A stretch of 64,000 nucleotides of DNA from Quatrionicoccus australiensis (lineage in GTDB: Bacteria > Pseudomonadota > Gammaproteobacteria > Burkholderiales > Rhodocyclaceae). A program made the translations under genes and the position numbers. Where the stretch lies: contig NZ_CP075188.1 in assembly GCF_020510525.1 (NCBI RefSeq), positions 496,001 through 560,000 on the forward strand, given 5' to 3'. Under the pieces are notes generated by a model, which worked only from the letters and a program-made list of their open reading frames with translations, had not been told where the DNA came from and ran no database searches. Positions 52,528-61,654 of the stretch are shown one piece after another; the stretch's first letter is position 1, and each line of letters opens with the position of its first letter.

Positions 52528-53070
52528 TTGTCTGCCCAGAATACTCATTCCCTGCTCTGCCATCCGGCCAGTCCGTGTGCCGGCGTTTTTGCTGTCGAAG
52601 TAGCGGCGAACCTTGATGCCCATGGGGATTTGGCGCTGTGCTATCGCCTGGGTGCGGCACCAGCTGCGCTGCGCCTGCCGGCACCACGGCCGCCCGCCTT
52701 TGCCGACGGCTTGTGGCAACACACCTGCTGCGAGTTGTTCGTAGCGGTCGACGCCGAAAAATACCGCGAATTCAATTTCTCGCCCTCCGGCGAATGGGCG
52801 GTTTATGACTTTGCCGGCTACCGCGAGCGTATCGATTCAGCCATTTCGGTAGCGCCGCAGATCAGTCTGGTGCAAGCGGATGCGGCGGTCGAACTGCGCG
52901 TGTTGATTCCGGCTGCCCTGTTGCCGGGCGGTGCGGCGCTGCAGGTCGGCCTGACGGCTGTGCTCGAAGCGGCCGATGGCAGCAAGACTTACTGGGCGCT
53001 GGCGCATGCCGCCGCGCAACCCGATTTTCATTTGCGGCAGAGCTTTACGCTGACCCTGAAAGCCTCTTGA
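52528..53070 (+). CDS. DOMON-like domain protein
   Basis: A 180-residue soluble protein read from TTG 52528; there is no ATG nearby in frame. The centre GLWQHTCCELFVAVDAEKYREFNFSPSGEWAVYDFAGYRER (about 61-101) is typical of DOMON-like carbohydrate-binding proteins of unknown function. No signal peptide is visible. It precedes namZ by two bases, so a role linked to amino-sugar handling is possible. Confidence 0.75.
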   Translation: MSAQNTHSLLCHPASPCAGVFAVEVAANLDAHGDLALCYRLGAAPAALRLPAPRPPAFADGLWQHTCCELFVAVDAEKYREFNFSPSGEWAVYDFAGYRERIDSAISVAPQISLVQADAAVELRVLIPAALLPGGAALQVGLTAVLEAADGSKTYWALAHAAAQPDFHLRQSFTLTLKAS

Positions 53071-53072
53071 TC

Positions 53073-54290
53073 ATGACTGCTCCCATCCTCTTCGGTATCG
53101 ACCGCCTGCTCGCCGAGCCGGAACTGCGCCGGCCGCTCGCCGGCCGCCGTGTCGCGCTGCTCGCGCATCCGGCTTCGGTGACTGCCGACCTGACACACTC
53201 GCTCGACGCTCTGGCCGCGCTGCCCGACATCACCTTGAGCGCTGCTTTCGGCCCGCAGCACGGCTTGCGTGGCGACAAGCAGGACAACATGGTCGAGTCG
53301 CCCGACTTCCTCGACCCGCAGCTCGGCATCCCGGTGTTCAGCCTGTACGGCGAGGTGCGCCGGCCGACCGACGCGATGCTGGACAGCTTCGACGTGCTGC
53401 TGGTCGACCTGCAGGATCTCGGCTGCCGCATCTACACCTTCATCACCACGCTGCGCTACGTGCTCGAAGCCGCCGCCAAACATGGCAAGACGGTCTGGGT
53501 CCTTGATCGCCCGAACCCGGCTGGTCGCCCGGTCGAGGGCCTGAGCCTGCGCGCCGGCTGGGAAAGCTTCGTCGGTGCCGGCCCGATGCCGATGCGGCAC
53601 GGCCTGACCATGGGCGAACTCGGCCTGTGGTTCATCGACCAGCTCAAGCTCGACGTCGATTACCAAGTCATCGCAATGCAGGGCTGGCAGCTGGAAGCGG
53701 CACCCGGTTACGGCTGGCCGCTCGGCGAGCGGACCTGGATCAACCCCAGCCCGAATGCGCCCAACCTGTGGATGGCGCGCGCCTATGCCGGCACCGTCAT
53801 GCTCGAAGGCGCGACGCTCTCGGAAGGGCGTGGCACGACGCGCCCGCTCGAACTGTTCGGCGCGCCGGACATCAATGCCCGCGCCGTGCTCGCCGAAATG
53901 CGCGCCTTCGCGCCGCACTGGCTGGCCGGCTGCATGCTGCGCGAGATCTGGTTCGAGCCGACCTTCCACAAGCACGCCGGCAAGCTGTGCAACGGCATCC
54001 AGATCCATGTCGAGGACGCCCGCTACGAGCACGCCGCCTTCCGCCCCTGGCGCCTGCAGGCGCTCGCCTTCAAGGCGATCCGCCGGCTTTGTCCCGATTA
54101 CCCGCTGTGGCGCGATTTTGCCTACGAATACGAGCATGACCGTCTGGCGATCGACCTGATCAACGGCTCGCCGCTGCTGCGCGAGTGGGTGGATGATCCA
54201 TCCGCCGGGCCGGAGCAGCTTGATGCGGCGACCTGCTGCGACGAAAAGGCCTGGGAAAATACCCGGAAAGCTTTCTTGCTGTATCGCTGA
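53073..54290 (+). CDS. namZ: Exo-beta-N-acetylmuramidase NamZ-family protein (DUF1343)
   Basis: A 405-residue protein. The N-terminal part has LLAHPASV near 26, FGPQHGLRGDKQDNMVES near 57 and YGEVRRPT near 92; the C-terminal part has WFEPTFHKHAGKLCNGIQIHV near 299. NamZ removes terminal MurNAc from peptidoglycan fragments in Bacillus and Bacteroidetes. No signal peptide is seen, unlike secreted NamZ, which suggests cytoplasmic recycling. It starts two bases after the DOMON-like gene. Confidence 0.85.
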   Translation: MTAPILFGIDRLLAEPELRRPLAGRRVALLAHPASVTADLTHSLDALAALPDITLSAAFGPQHGLRGDKQDNMVESPDFLDPQLGIPVFSLYGEVRRPTDAMLDSFDVLLVDLQDLGCRIYTFITTLRYVLEAAAKHGKTVWVLDRPNPAGRPVEGLSLRAGWESFVGAGPMPMRHGLTMGELGLWFIDQLKLDVDYQVIAMQGWQLEAAPGYGWPLGERTWINPSPNAPNLWMARAYAGTVMLEGATLSEGRGTTRPLELFGAPDINARAVLAEMRAFAPHWLAGCMLREIWFEPTFHKHAGKLCNGIQIHVEDARYEHAAFRPWRLQALAFKAIRRLCPDYPLWRDFAYEYEHDRLAIDLINGSPLLREWVDDPSAGPEQLDAATCCDEKAWENTRKAFLLYR

Positions 54291-54308
54291 GGCGGCAGGA
54301 AGTTTTGG

Positions 54309-54340
54309 GGCGGGAGTGCAACCCCGCCCGATTTTGCGCA
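54309..54340 (+). terminator. Intrinsic terminator after namZ
   Basis: GGGCGGG, eight-base loop, CCCGCCC, then GATTTTG. It lies between the converging namZ and GGDEF-EAL genes. Confidence 0.65.
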
Positions 54341-54352
54341 ATTGCCCCGGGG

Positions 54353-57202
54353 TCAGGTCTTGTCCAGATATTCTGCAAATTGTTCTGCCGGTAATGGCCG
54401 GCTGAACAGATAGCCCTGGAAGGCATGACAGCCATGGAAATCGAGAAACGCCAGCTGCTCTTCATTCTCGACGCCCTCGGCGATTACGTCCATGTCGAGA
54501 CCCAGGCCCATGGTGATGATCGTGCGCGCAATGGTTTCGTCGTTTTTGCGGCCCGGCAGGTTGCGCACGAAGGATTGGTCGATCTTGAGCTGATCGAGCG
54601 GCAACTGTCCGAGATAGGAAAGGGATGAATGGCCGGTGCCGAAATCGTCCAGCGAGAACTTGACGCCCAGCCGCTTGATGGCGTGCATCTTTTCGATACT
54701 GTCGCGGACATCCTCGAGCACCAGGCTTTCCGTCAGCTCGAGCTTGAGGCGGGCTGGATTGGCTGCACTGGCCAGCAGCGTGTTTCTGACCAGGGCAACG
54801 AAGTCCGACTGACGGAACTGGCGGGCGCTGACATTGACGGCCAGTTGCAGCTTGCGGGTGCTTGGGGCGTTTTCCCAGATTTTGAGCTGGGCGCAAGCGG
54901 TTTCCAGGACCCATTGCCCGAGCGGCAGGATCAGGCCGGTATCTTCAGCCAGTGGAATGAAGTCACCCGGCGCGATCAGTCCGCGTGTCGGATGCTGCCA
55001 GCGCACCAGCGCTTCGGCCCCGATGACACGCCGTCCGGCATCGAGTTGCGGTTGGTAATGCAGCAGCAGCTCGCCATTTTTGAGAGCCAGCCGCAGATCG
55101 GCCTCGAGGGCACTGCGCCGGTCCAGTGCTGCCTGCATGGCCGGGTCGAAGAAGCGCAGGGTGTTGCGCCCGGCGTTCTTGGCCTGATAGAGCGCCAGAT
55201 CGGCCTGCTTGAAGAGGTTCTCGACCGTGTCCTGCTGGTGAAACATGCTGACGCCGATGCTCACCCGGCAATGGTGTTCGTAGCCTTTGAGGATGAAGGG
55301 CTGGTCAATGGCAAGGCGCAGTTTTTCACCTAGCGTGTTGGCCAGGCGGGCAGCTTCCTCCGGATTGCTGCCCATGTTCTCCATCAGGACCACGAATTCG
55401 TCACCGCCCTGGCGCGCCACGGTGTCGCTGGCACGGACGGCAGCGGACAGGCGACGGGCGACCTCGACCAGCAGCAGGTCGCCGACATCATGGCCGCGGG
55501 TGTCGTTGAGCGCCTTGAAGTTGTCCAGGTCGATGAAAAATATCACGCCGTACTGGTCGCTGCGGGCCGCGGCAATGATCGCCTGGCCGAGGCGATCGAG
55601 CAGCAGGCGGCGATTGGGCAGGCGGGTCAGGGAGTCGTAATAGGCCAGGCGATGAATTTCGGCCTCGGCCTCCTTGTCTTCGGTGATGTCGGAAAAATTC
55701 CCGACAAAGTGGGTGATGCCGCGGTCAGGCGTGATGACCGCGGTAATGGTCAGCAACTCGGCGTAGATCTGGCCGTTTTTGCGCTTGTTCCAGATTTCGC
55801 CCTGCCAGTAGCCTTTTTCCTGCAGCGACTGCCACATCCGCTGGTAAAAGAGCTTGTCCTGCCGGCCGGAGTTGAGCAGGGCCGGGGTCTGGCCGATGGC
55901 TTCCTCTGCCGTGTAGCCAGTCAGGCGGGTAAAGGCCGGATTGACTCGCAGAATGACGCCGGCGGCGTCGGTAATGACCATTCCGCTTTGCGAGGCAAAG
56001 GCAATGGCGGCGATGCGCAGTTCTTCCTCGGCCTGTTTCTGCCCGCTGATATCGGTAATGAATCCATGCCAGAGTGTCGAGCCGTCGGCCTCACGGTGCG
56101 GCAGGGCGTTGCCGAACAGCCAGCGTACCGTGCCGTCATTGAAGCGGACCCGATACTCCTTGCGCCAGGGCTCGAGAGTTCTGGCTGATTGCAAGATGGA
56201 GGCCTCGACGTCAGCAAGGTCTTCCGGGTGCAATATGGCGAAAACCGCGCTTGCATCGTCACGCACCTCTTCCGGGCTGACCCGGTAGACCTGGCGGATG
56301 GCGTCGCTGGCGAACGGAAAGCAGGCGCTGCCATCGGGCCGCAAACGGTATTCATAGACGACACCGGGGGCCCGGTCGGCAATGTTTTCAAGGCGGCTCA
56401 GCGCTGCTGCCTGTGTCGCAGCCATGCGCTTGCGCTCGGTGATGTCACGGGTGATGCCGATGAAGTGGGTCAGCTGCCCGGCGCCATCGTGGATTGGCGA
56501 GATGTTCAGCTCGTTCCAGAAAGGCTCGCCGCTTTTCCGGTAATTGAGCAATTCCCCGGAAAAGTTGCTCTCCTTGCGCAAGGCTTCGCGGATTGCCCCG
56601 ACCGTCTGCGGATCGCTCAGTGCACCTTGCAGCAAGCGGCAGTTTTTCCCGAGGACTTCATGGAGTGCATACCCGGTGATCGACAGAAATGCTGCGTTGG
56701 CCGTAATGATTTCCTGATTCGGCCCGGTGATGATGACGCCTTGCGAAATGGCTTGCAGGGCGATATTGCTGATGCGGAGTTCGGCCTGGGTTTGCTTGAT
56801 GCTGGTGATGTCGGTTACCAGGACGACAAAGCCGGCCACTTCGCCGGCTACCTTGTGGGCGATGTACTGGGTCCAGGTATGCCTGACTTGACCATCCGTC
56901 TTGATCAACTGGCGCTCGAATTGCTGGTCCTCGCCGCGCAGGGCCGCCTGGATGTGAGCGTGGTTGTCCTGGAACAGGTTCTTGCCGAGCAGTTCCTGCA
57001 TGGGCAGGCCGAGCATCTGCTCGGACGTTCGGCCAAACCAGGCAAAATATTGTTCATTGGCGAAGGCACAGCGCAAGTCCTTCGTCCAGTAGGCCACCAG
57101 CCCCGGCAGATGGTTGGCAATTGTCCTGGCGAACAAGGCGGGTTCCTCGAGGTTCCCTTCCGCGCCGGGATGAGCGAACAGCGGCTTTTGTTGTAGGTCC
57201 AT
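54353..57202 (-). CDS. Cyclic-di-GMP signalling protein: four PAS domains, GGDEF and EAL
   Basis: A 949-residue cytoplasmic protein with no membrane segment. PAS-type domains occupy about 25-135, 145-260, 275-390 and 395-515. GGDEF (about 520-680) keeps RQGGDEFVVLM and the inhibitory RxxD site (RASD) five residues before it. EAL (about 700-945) keeps GAEALVRWQHP, DDFGTGHSSLSYL, KIDQSFVRNL and EGVENEEQL, so both diguanylate cyclase and phosphodiesterase can be active. Several PAS units probably bind haem, flavin or small ligands; which is not evident. Confidence 0.94.
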   Translation of the reverse strand: MDLQQKPLFAHPGAEGNLEEPALFARTIANHLPGLVAYWTKDLRCAFANEQYFAWFGRTSEQMLGLPMQELLGKNLFQDNHAHIQAALRGEDQQFERQLIKTDGQVRHTWTQYIAHKVAGEVAGFVVLVTDITSIKQTQAELRISNIALQAISQGVIITGPNQEIITANAAFLSITGYALHEVLGKNCRLLQGALSDPQTVGAIREALRKESNFSGELLNYRKSGEPFWNELNISPIHDGAGQLTHFIGITRDITERKRMAATQAAALSRLENIADRAPGVVYEYRLRPDGSACFPFASDAIRQVYRVSPEEVRDDASAVFAILHPEDLADVEASILQSARTLEPWRKEYRVRFNDGTVRWLFGNALPHREADGSTLWHGFITDISGQKQAEEELRIAAIAFASQSGMVITDAAGVILRVNPAFTRLTGYTAEEAIGQTPALLNSGRQDKLFYQRMWQSLQEKGYWQGEIWNKRKNGQIYAELLTITAVITPDRGITHFVGNFSDITEDKEAEAEIHRLAYYDSLTRLPNRRLLLDRLGQAIIAAARSDQYGVIFFIDLDNFKALNDTRGHDVGDLLLVEVARRLSAAVRASDTVARQGGDEFVVLMENMGSNPEEAARLANTLGEKLRLAIDQPFILKGYEHHCRVSIGVSMFHQQDTVENLFKQADLALYQAKNAGRNTLRFFDPAMQAALDRRSALEADLRLALKNGELLLHYQPQLDAGRRVIGAEALVRWQHPTRGLIAPGDFIPLAEDTGLILPLGQWVLETACAQLKIWENAPSTRKLQLAVNVSARQFRQSDFVALVRNTLLASAANPARLKLELTESLVLEDVRDSIEKMHAIKRLGVKFSLDDFGTGHSSLSYLGQLPLDQLKIDQSFVRNLPGRKNDETIARTIITMGLGLDMDVIAEGVENEEQLAFLDFHGCHAFQGYLFSRPLPAEQFAEYLDKT

Positions 57203-57306
57203 GGTGCTCCGGGAAGCGTTCGATGTGCCTGGGGCGGTGTCTGCGACGTGAAAGTTCGCGCCGTCTCTACCGGGGCGAGCCTCTGTGTTCTGCTCAGCAC
57301 CGAGGA

Positions 57307-58941
57307 TCAGTTGGTGAGACCTGCCGACTTCATGATTCGTTCCGCAGCCATGATGCCACGATCCATCGCTTCCTCGAATAGTGAAAAACCCGACAGGTCG
57401 GCGTGCGCCAGTGCGATGCGCGGGCTGCGAAAACCGGCCAGTTTTTCGCGTTGACCGCCGAACAGGCTGCCCGGTGTCGGGCGGCGCATGGCGTGGCCGT
57501 TGCGGAAGATGTCGAGGCGGGTGGTCTGGCGGCGGATGTCGGGGTGTACCCGTTCGAGTTCGGCGAGGATGCCTTCGGCCCAGGTTTCGCGTGGCGTTTC
57601 GAGCAGCAGGCGGCGCCCGGCGGCCGGTGCCATGTCATGCAGGGCGCGGTAATACGTGAATACCGTGCCGCGCTGCTGGCGGCGGATCAACTGGTGGGTG
57701 GCGACGATATAGCCGAGGCCGGGGCTGTCGTGGAGCACGTTGTCCCAGGCCAGCGGCGCGCCGTGGCGCTCCTCCGGGAAGTCAGCGAGGTGCAGGTTGG
57801 CAGTCAGCCAGGGCGAGTATTCGCCGGTCTGCGCCGCTGCTTTCAGCTCGCCCGGCATGTCCGGCCAGACGCGCGGCAGGATGAAGGCCGGTGCCGCCCA
57901 GATCAGTTGGCGTGCCTGATAGCGGATGCTTTTATCGTTTTCCAGCACGTCGACCGTCAGGCCGTGCTTGTCTTCCGTGATGCGCCAGACCAGGCTGTTG
58001 CTGCGGATGCGTTCGCCCGCGCTGGCTGCCAGGCCGCGCGCTAGCCAGGCATTGCCTTCGGGCGCAGTGAGCACGGCGTCGGGGGCGGCGTTGGTCGCTT
58101 CGCCGTTGCGGCAGGCAAAGTAATGCAGGCCGGCCCAGGCCGAGGTTTGCCGGTAGTCGCTGCCGTAATCGTCGCGGCAGGCGTAGTTGGCCAGCCAATG
58201 CAGGCTGGGGGCGGTGTAACCGTTGGCGTTCAGCCACTGGCTGAACGGTATGCGGTCGAGGGCGAGCCAGTCGGGGTCGCGGCTGGACAAGGCCATGGGC
58301 AGCGCAAAGCGGCGCCGGCCATCCTTGCCGCGCGCCTGCTTGAGCTCCTGCATGTGCGCGTGAAAGCGCTGCTGCTGTTCGCGTTCGTCAGCTGCCAGGC
58401 CGCGTTGCGGCAGCAGGCCTTCCTGCCACAGGCCGTTGCGGTAGATGCGCTCCTGCGGCGTGGCGCATAGGTAGCGCTCGTCGTAGACCGGTTTGGCGGC
58501 GCCCGGGTCGCCTTGCAGGACGCCGAGTTCGGCGAGCAGTTCGCGCAAGTCGCGGGCCTCGGGGCCGGGCAGCGGCAGGTAGTGGGCGCCCCAGGGATAG
58601 GCGACGAGCGGACTGTGGCCGGCGCGCGAATTGCCGCCGGCTTCGCTTTCCATTTCGAGCACCAGGAAGTCGTCGACCGCTGCGCGCGCCAGTTGTCTGG
58701 CGGCAGACAGGCCGGAGATGCCGCCGCCGACGATCAGCACGCCGGTATGGCGGATTGCATCGGGGGCGGGAAAGTTGCCGCCGAGCAGGCGGTGGCCGAG
58801 GGCTTGCGACATGCCAAAGGTTTCGCCTGGCGGCAGCGCCGGTTTGCCGGCCGGGGCGCAGCCGGCGAGGGCGCCGGCACCCAGGGTGCAGAGAAAGTCG
58901 CGGCGGCTGAAGCCGCCACGGGCTGCAACCGGCTTAGTCAA
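57307..58941 (-). CDS. Tat-exported FAD-dependent amine-oxidase-type lipoprotein
   Basis: A 544-residue flavoprotein. The TTG at 58941 gives MTKPVAARGGFSRRDFLCTLGAGALAGC, a twin-arginine signal with a possible lipobox. The FAD dinucleotide fold is VLIVGGGISGLSAARQLARA near 68-87, and ESEAGGNSRAGHSPLVAYPWGAHYL follows. The C-terminal FAD contact is near RIALAHADLSGFSLFEEAMD. Substrate is unknown. The start lies inside the ftsX stop region, so it is translationally coupled to ftsX, an unusual neighbour. Confidence 0.82.
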   Translation of the reverse strand: MTKPVAARGGFSRRDFLCTLGAGALAGCAPAGKPALPPGETFGMSQALGHRLLGGNFPAPDAIRHTGVLIVGGGISGLSAARQLARAAVDDFLVLEMESEAGGNSRAGHSPLVAYPWGAHYLPLPGPEARDLRELLAELGVLQGDPGAAKPVYDERYLCATPQERIYRNGLWQEGLLPQRGLAADEREQQQRFHAHMQELKQARGKDGRRRFALPMALSSRDPDWLALDRIPFSQWLNANGYTAPSLHWLANYACRDDYGSDYRQTSAWAGLHYFACRNGEATNAAPDAVLTAPEGNAWLARGLAASAGERIRSNSLVWRITEDKHGLTVDVLENDKSIRYQARQLIWAAPAFILPRVWPDMPGELKAAAQTGEYSPWLTANLHLADFPEERHGAPLAWDNVLHDSPGLGYIVATHQLIRRQQRGTVFTYYRALHDMAPAAGRRLLLETPRETWAEGILAELERVHPDIRRQTTRLDIFRNGHAMRRPTPGSLFGGQREKLAGFRSPRIALAHADLSGFSLFEEAMDRGIMAAERIMKSAGLTN

Positions 58942-59833
58942 ACTTCCTGAGCGACAGGCTGACCGAGAGCTGCGCGCCGAGCCAGCCGAGGAAGGCACCG
59001 GCACCGGTCAACACGCCAATCGCGGCAAATCCTGGCGCACGCAGGCTGAAGCTCGCGCCGTAGAGGCCGGCCAGATCGCCGACCGGACCGGCCAGCAGGC
59101 GCAGCGCGCCGATCACCAGCAGCGCGGCAAGCAGGCCGCCGAGCGCGCCCTGCAGGGCGCCGAAGTAGTAGAAGGGGCGGCGGATGAAGGCATCGGTGGC
59201 ACCGATCATGCGGGCGACCTCGATTTCGGCGGCCTGTGCCATGACCTGCAGGCGGATGGTGTTGAAGGTGACGGCAACCAGACCGGCGCCGAAGATGCCG
59301 GCGAGCATCCACAGCGCCAGCTTGCCGAGCTTGAGGAAGGCGTCGAAACGCTTGACCCAGGCCGAGTCGAGCTGGACATGGGCAACCTTGGGCCAGCTGG
59401 TGATTTCGCGGCGCAGGATTTCCAGCTTTTCCGGTTCGGTATTGGCCGGCTCGATGATGAAGGCGTCGGGCAGCGGATTGCGCGGCAGGCTGGCGACGAT
59501 GTCGGCCATGCCTTCGCTGGTCTGCATGCGCTTGAGGGCTTCTTCCTTGGGCACGAAACGCCAGGTGCTGTTCGGGGCCTGGCGCAGGCGGGTGGAAATT
59601 TCATCGACATCCTTCTTGCTCGCATCGATCTGCATGAACAGGCTGATCTGCTGCACGCCGGAGGCGTTGCGGCCGAGGTCGCGCAGGTTGTCGAGCAGGA
59701 CGTAGCCGAAGCCGGGCAGGGTCAGTGCGATGCCGATGACGAGCAGCGAAAGCAGCGTGTTGAGCGGTGTCGACCAGAGGCGGCGCAGGGCCGAGGCGAG
59801 AGCAGCCTTGTGCTGGGAGAGCCAGGCGTTCAT
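58934..59833 (-). CDS. ftsX: Cell division protein FtsX
   Basis: A 299-residue ABC-type permease with four membrane helices. The extracytoplasmic loop (about 50-165) includes VDEISTRLRQAP and WRFVPKEEAL. IEVARMIGATDAFIRRPFYYFG near 205-226 is the FtsX/LolE family motif. With FtsE it activates septal amidases via EnvC-like partners. It overlaps ftsE by four bases. Confidence 0.95.
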   Translation of the reverse strand: MNAWLSQHKAALASALRRLWSTPLNTLLSLLVIGIALTLPGFGYVLLDNLRDLGRNASGVQQISLFMQIDASKKDVDEISTRLRQAPNSTWRFVPKEEALKRMQTSEGMADIVASLPRNPLPDAFIIEPANTEPEKLEILRREITSWPKVAHVQLDSAWVKRFDAFLKLGKLALWMLAGIFGAGLVAVTFNTIRLQVMAQAAEIEVARMIGATDAFIRRPFYYFGALQGALGGLLAALLVIGALRLLAGPVGDLAGLYGASFSLRAPGFAAIGVLTGAGAFLGWLGAQLSVSLSLRKFD

Positions 59834-60483
59834 GCGACGACCCTCCCGTGATCGAGGCGCAGCACGTTCGGATGGTAGCGCTCGACCCAGCTTTGATCGT
59901 GGGTGGCGACGACGACGGTGACGCCGACCTGGTGGAAGGCGGAGAAAATTTCGAGGATGGCGCGGGCCGATTCGGCATCGAGATTGCCGGTCGGCTCGTC
60001 GGCAAGCAGGATGGTCGGGCGATTGACCACGGCGCGGGCGATTGCCAGGCGCTGTTGTTCACCGCCGGAAAGGGCAATCGGCATCGCCTTTTCGCGGGCG
60101 AGCAGGCCGACCTTGTCGAGCGCGGCGCGGGCACGGCGGACCGCTTCGCGATGCGGCAGGCCGACGATCTGCAGCGGCAGCAGCACGTTGTCGAGGGCGC
60201 TGCGGTCAAACAGCAGCTTCTGGTCCTGGAAGACCAGGCCGAAGTTGCGCCGCAGGTAGGGAATGGCGCTGCGGCGCAGGGCCGACAGATTCTGGCCATT
60301 GACCACCAGGCTGCCCGAGGTCGGGCGTTCGACCGACGCCAGCAGCTTGACCAGCGTTGTCTTGCCGGCACCGGAGTGGCCGGTGATCAGCGTCATCTGG
60401 CCGGCCGAAATTTCGAAGCTGACTTCGCGCAGCGCCTCGTGGCCGCCGGGGTAACGCTTGGAAAGATTGCTGGCGAGAATCAT
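59830..60483 (-). CDS. ftsE: Cell division ATP-binding protein FtsE
   Basis: A 217-residue ATPase. Walker A GHSGAGKTTLVKLL near 36, Q-loop VFQDQKLLFD, signature LSGGEQQRLAIAR, Walker B ILLADEPTGNLD and switch His TVVVATHDQSW are complete. It powers FtsX. The region before its ATG (TAACAACTAAAAA on its own strand) has no Shine-Dalgarno. Confidence 0.95.
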   Translation of the reverse strand: MILASNLSKRYPGGHEALREVSFEISAGQMTLITGHSGAGKTTLVKLLASVERPTSGSLVVNGQNLSALRRSAIPYLRRNFGLVFQDQKLLFDRSALDNVLLPLQIVGLPHREAVRRARAALDKVGLLAREKAMPIALSGGEQQRLAIARAVVNRPTILLADEPTGNLDAESARAILEIFSAFHQVGVTVVVATHDQSWVERYHPNVLRLDHGRVVA

Positions 60484-60486
60484 TTT

Positions 60487-60511
60487 TTAGTTGTTAGCTA
60501 TTAGATGTTAG
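60487..60511. repeat. Four TTAG units at 7-base spacing between ftsY and ftsE
   Basis: TTAG occurs at 60487, 60494, 60501 and 60508, each separated by three variable bases. It forms most of the ftsE leader. Two copies of CTCGATCCT lie at 60532-60540 and 60552-60560, so the whole short spacer is repetitive. Confidence 0.6.
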
Positions 60512-60558
60512 GGGGTGAGCTAAAAGCTTACTCGATCCTCTATCCTGGCAGCTCGATC

Positions 60559-61533
60559 CTACTCAAACAGCGCCTCGACAAAATCCCTGGCCGAGAAGGG
60601 GCGCAGGTCGTCGATCTGTTCGCCGACGCCGATGAAGCGGATCGGCTTCGGGCACTGGCGGGCGATGGCGGCGACCACGCCGCCCTTGGCCGAGCCGTCG
60701 AGCTTGGTCAGGACGAGGCCGGTGACGTTGATCGCCTTGTCGAAGGCCTTGACCTGCTGCAGTGCGTTCTGGCCGATGTTGGCGTCGAGCACGAGCAGGG
60801 TTTCGTGCGGGCCGCTCGGTTCGACCTTCTGGATGACGCGGCGCACCTTGGCGATTTCTTCCATCAGGTGCAGCTGGGTCGGCAGGCGGCCGGCGGTGTC
60901 GGCGAGCACGACATCGATGCCGCGCGCCTTGGCCGCCGAGATGGCGTCGAAGACGACGGCGGCCGGGTCGCCGTTGTCCTGGGCGATGACCGTGACGTTG
61001 TTGCGTTCGCCCCAGGTTTCAAGTTGCTCACGCGCGGCGGCGCGGAAGGTGTCGCCGGCGGCGAGCAGCACGCTCTTGCCCCGGTTCTGGAAGTATTTGG
61101 CGAGTTTGCCGATCGAGGTCGTCTTGCCGGCGCCATTGACGCCCGCGATCATGATCACGAAGGGCTTGTGCGTGCCGACGTCGAGCGGCTGCTCGAGCGG
61201 CTGCAGCGTGGCGAGCAGGGCGTTGGCGAGGGCCTGCTGGATGGCGTCAGGGGTGTCCAGCTTGTCGCGCTTGGCGGCTTTTTTCAGTTCGTCGAGCAGG
61301 TGCTGCGTTGCTTCGACGCCGCAGTCGCTGGTCAGGAGCAGGGTTTCGAGTTCTTCGAGGAGTTCGTCGTCGACCTTGCCGCGGGCGAAGATGGATTTGA
61401 GCTTGCCCCCCAGCTGGGCCCGTGTCTTGGCCAGGCCCTTGAACAGGCGTTCGCGCCAGGAAGGGGCGGCTTCCGCCGGGGCCTGTGCGTCGGCCTTGGT
61501 TTCGGGAGCGGATTTTTTCAGGAAACTGAACAT
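60559..61533 (-). CDS. ftsY: Signal recognition particle receptor FtsY
   Basis: A 324-residue GTPase. The N domain covers about 30-115. The G domain has GVNGAGKTTSIGKLAKYF near 130, DTAGRLPTQ near 207, TKLDGSAKGG near 270. The acidic A domain is very short (about 25 residues), near the minimal form. It recruits ribosome-SRP complexes to the membrane. Gene order ftsY-ftsE-ftsX is conserved; M16 peptidase genes lie divergently, as in many betaproteobacteria. Confidence 0.95.
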   Translation of the reverse strand: MFSFLKKSAPETKADAQAPAEAAPSWRERLFKGLAKTRAQLGGKLKSIFARGKVDDELLEELETLLLTSDCGVEATQHLLDELKKAAKRDKLDTPDAIQQALANALLATLQPLEQPLDVGTHKPFVIMIAGVNGAGKTTSIGKLAKYFQNRGKSVLLAAGDTFRAAAREQLETWGERNNVTVIAQDNGDPAAVVFDAISAAKARGIDVVLADTAGRLPTQLHLMEEIAKVRRVIQKVEPSGPHETLLVLDANIGQNALQQVKAFDKAINVTGLVLTKLDGSAKGGVVAAIARQCPKPIRFIGVGEQIDDLRPFSARDFVEALFE

Positions 61534-61654
61534 GGGGGAAGTGGTCTCAAGCCTTGCTGACAGGCGGGCGGCAAGCCGTTAAGATGCCGTCCGATCGATG
61601 CGGAATCAGCGTCCGATTTTAGCAGAAAGACCTCACAGAAAGCCCCGCAATCCC

